NCBI GenBank assembly: GCA_023512835.1
Contig: CM042090.1
Span: 47,447,321-47,511,320 of the forward strand
Length of the DNA stretch: 64,000 bases
Reading direction: 5' to 3'
Origin: Taxillus chinensis
Taxonomy: Eukaryota; Streptophyta; Magnoliopsida; Santalales; Loranthaceae
Numbering within the stretch: the first letter of the stretch is position 1; every line of letters starts with the position of its first letter. The notes beneath the pieces are model-generated. The model saw only the letters and a list, made by a program, of their open reading frames with translations, was not told where the DNA came from and did no database searches. Shown in pieces: positions 63,755-64,000 of this stretch. The position numbers and the translations under genes are program-made.

Positions 63755-63883
63755 CCTCTCCTTTAAACCTACTTCCCACAAGATACGAACCAAGGGAATG
63801 GCCCTACCACGCAAAAGCACACCCTTAGTCCCTAGAGAAATGTTTTCCAGATGTGGGTAAAAAGCACGAACGAGGCCTGCCAA
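63755..63883 (-). pseudogene. Chromodomain remnant (GVLLRGRAIPLVRILW)
   Basis: On the minus strand a short frame gives GVLLRGRAIPLVRILWEVGL, matching the REKLLRGRA and [13 protein letters not shown] stretch of Tek-C/Tek-E chromodomains. The neighbouring codons do not match. About 25 residues of similarity only. Confidence 0.55.
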
Positions 63884-64000
63884 ATCTCACTCGCTTACCT
63901 CTTTGTACCAATTGGATGCATCGGTCATGACCCTTGAAACCCACTCACAGCCGATAGTTGAGCTCTAGAACACTTCACATTTTACACGTGCACATCCCCA
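63884..64000. other. Right edge of window, nothing recognised
   Basis: No clear homology to pol continues here. It ends in TACACGTGCACATCCCC, with a CACGTG. Confidence 0.4.

Overview
This window is a eudicot-type plant nuclear DNA segment that consists almost entirely of transposable elements nested in one another. I see no intact host gene, no rRNA or tRNA gene, no CRISPR array and nothing bacterial. The plant assignment rests on chromodomain-bearing Ty3/gypsy elements of Tekay/Del type, a Tat/Ogre-type LTR edge, two Copia elements, a CACTA transposon, and a captured exon resembling plant ketopantoate hydroxymethyltransferase. The species cannot be named from the sequence. The setting looks like silenced, probably pericentromeric or otherwise gene-poor, heterochromatin.

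Layout. 1-8673: Tek-A, a degraded Tekay-like element whose 5' LTR is cut by the window edge. 8674-10713 and 20655-21015: parts of a Tat-like LTR (Tat-T), split by Tek-B (10714-20654, target site duplication CTTAT), which carries a partly duplicated 3' end. 21018-22372: an open protease-RT fragment of a different chromovirus, cut by LTR-G (22373-22896). 22897-27824: minus-strand Copia-X (gag, primer binding site, LTR), whose LTR contains a 2.56 kb CACTA element (24318-26881, duplication TTC) carrying gene fragments. 27825-28769: minus-strand Tekay RT fragment H. 28770-52331: Tek-E, broken by solo LTR D in antisense in its gag (duplication CGTTG). D is itself broken by complete Tek-C (32022-41002, duplication CATAT) and solo LTR M (41429-42947, duplication GGTTC). 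Solo LTR F (47171-49114, duplication CGGAG) sits in Tek-E pol.

52332-57929: a minus-strand unit (Ulp-J) with an LTR-like 3' end, a polypurine tract and a broken gene for a protein ending in a Ulp1-like cysteine protease domain, but no visible reverse transcriptase. 57926-59145: minus-strand Copia-Y integrase to early RT. 59146-64000: two minus-strand Tekay-type LTRs (K1, K2) and the eroded 3' end of element K2.

The genes encode the usual retrotransposon cycle: Gag capsid and zinc knuckles, aspartic protease, reverse transcriptase/RNase H, and integrase with a GPY/F module and C-terminal chromodomain. Nearly every copy is broken. The longest uninterrupted stretch is RNase H to integrase of Tek-B (15858-17525). 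Three observations stand out: a duplicated 'pol tail, stop codon, polypurine tract' module near the 3' end of several Tekay families; frame-breaking differences concentrated at CTG/CAG/CCG sites, which may be long-read consensus errors at methylated CHG; and the Ulp1-bearing LTR-like unit.
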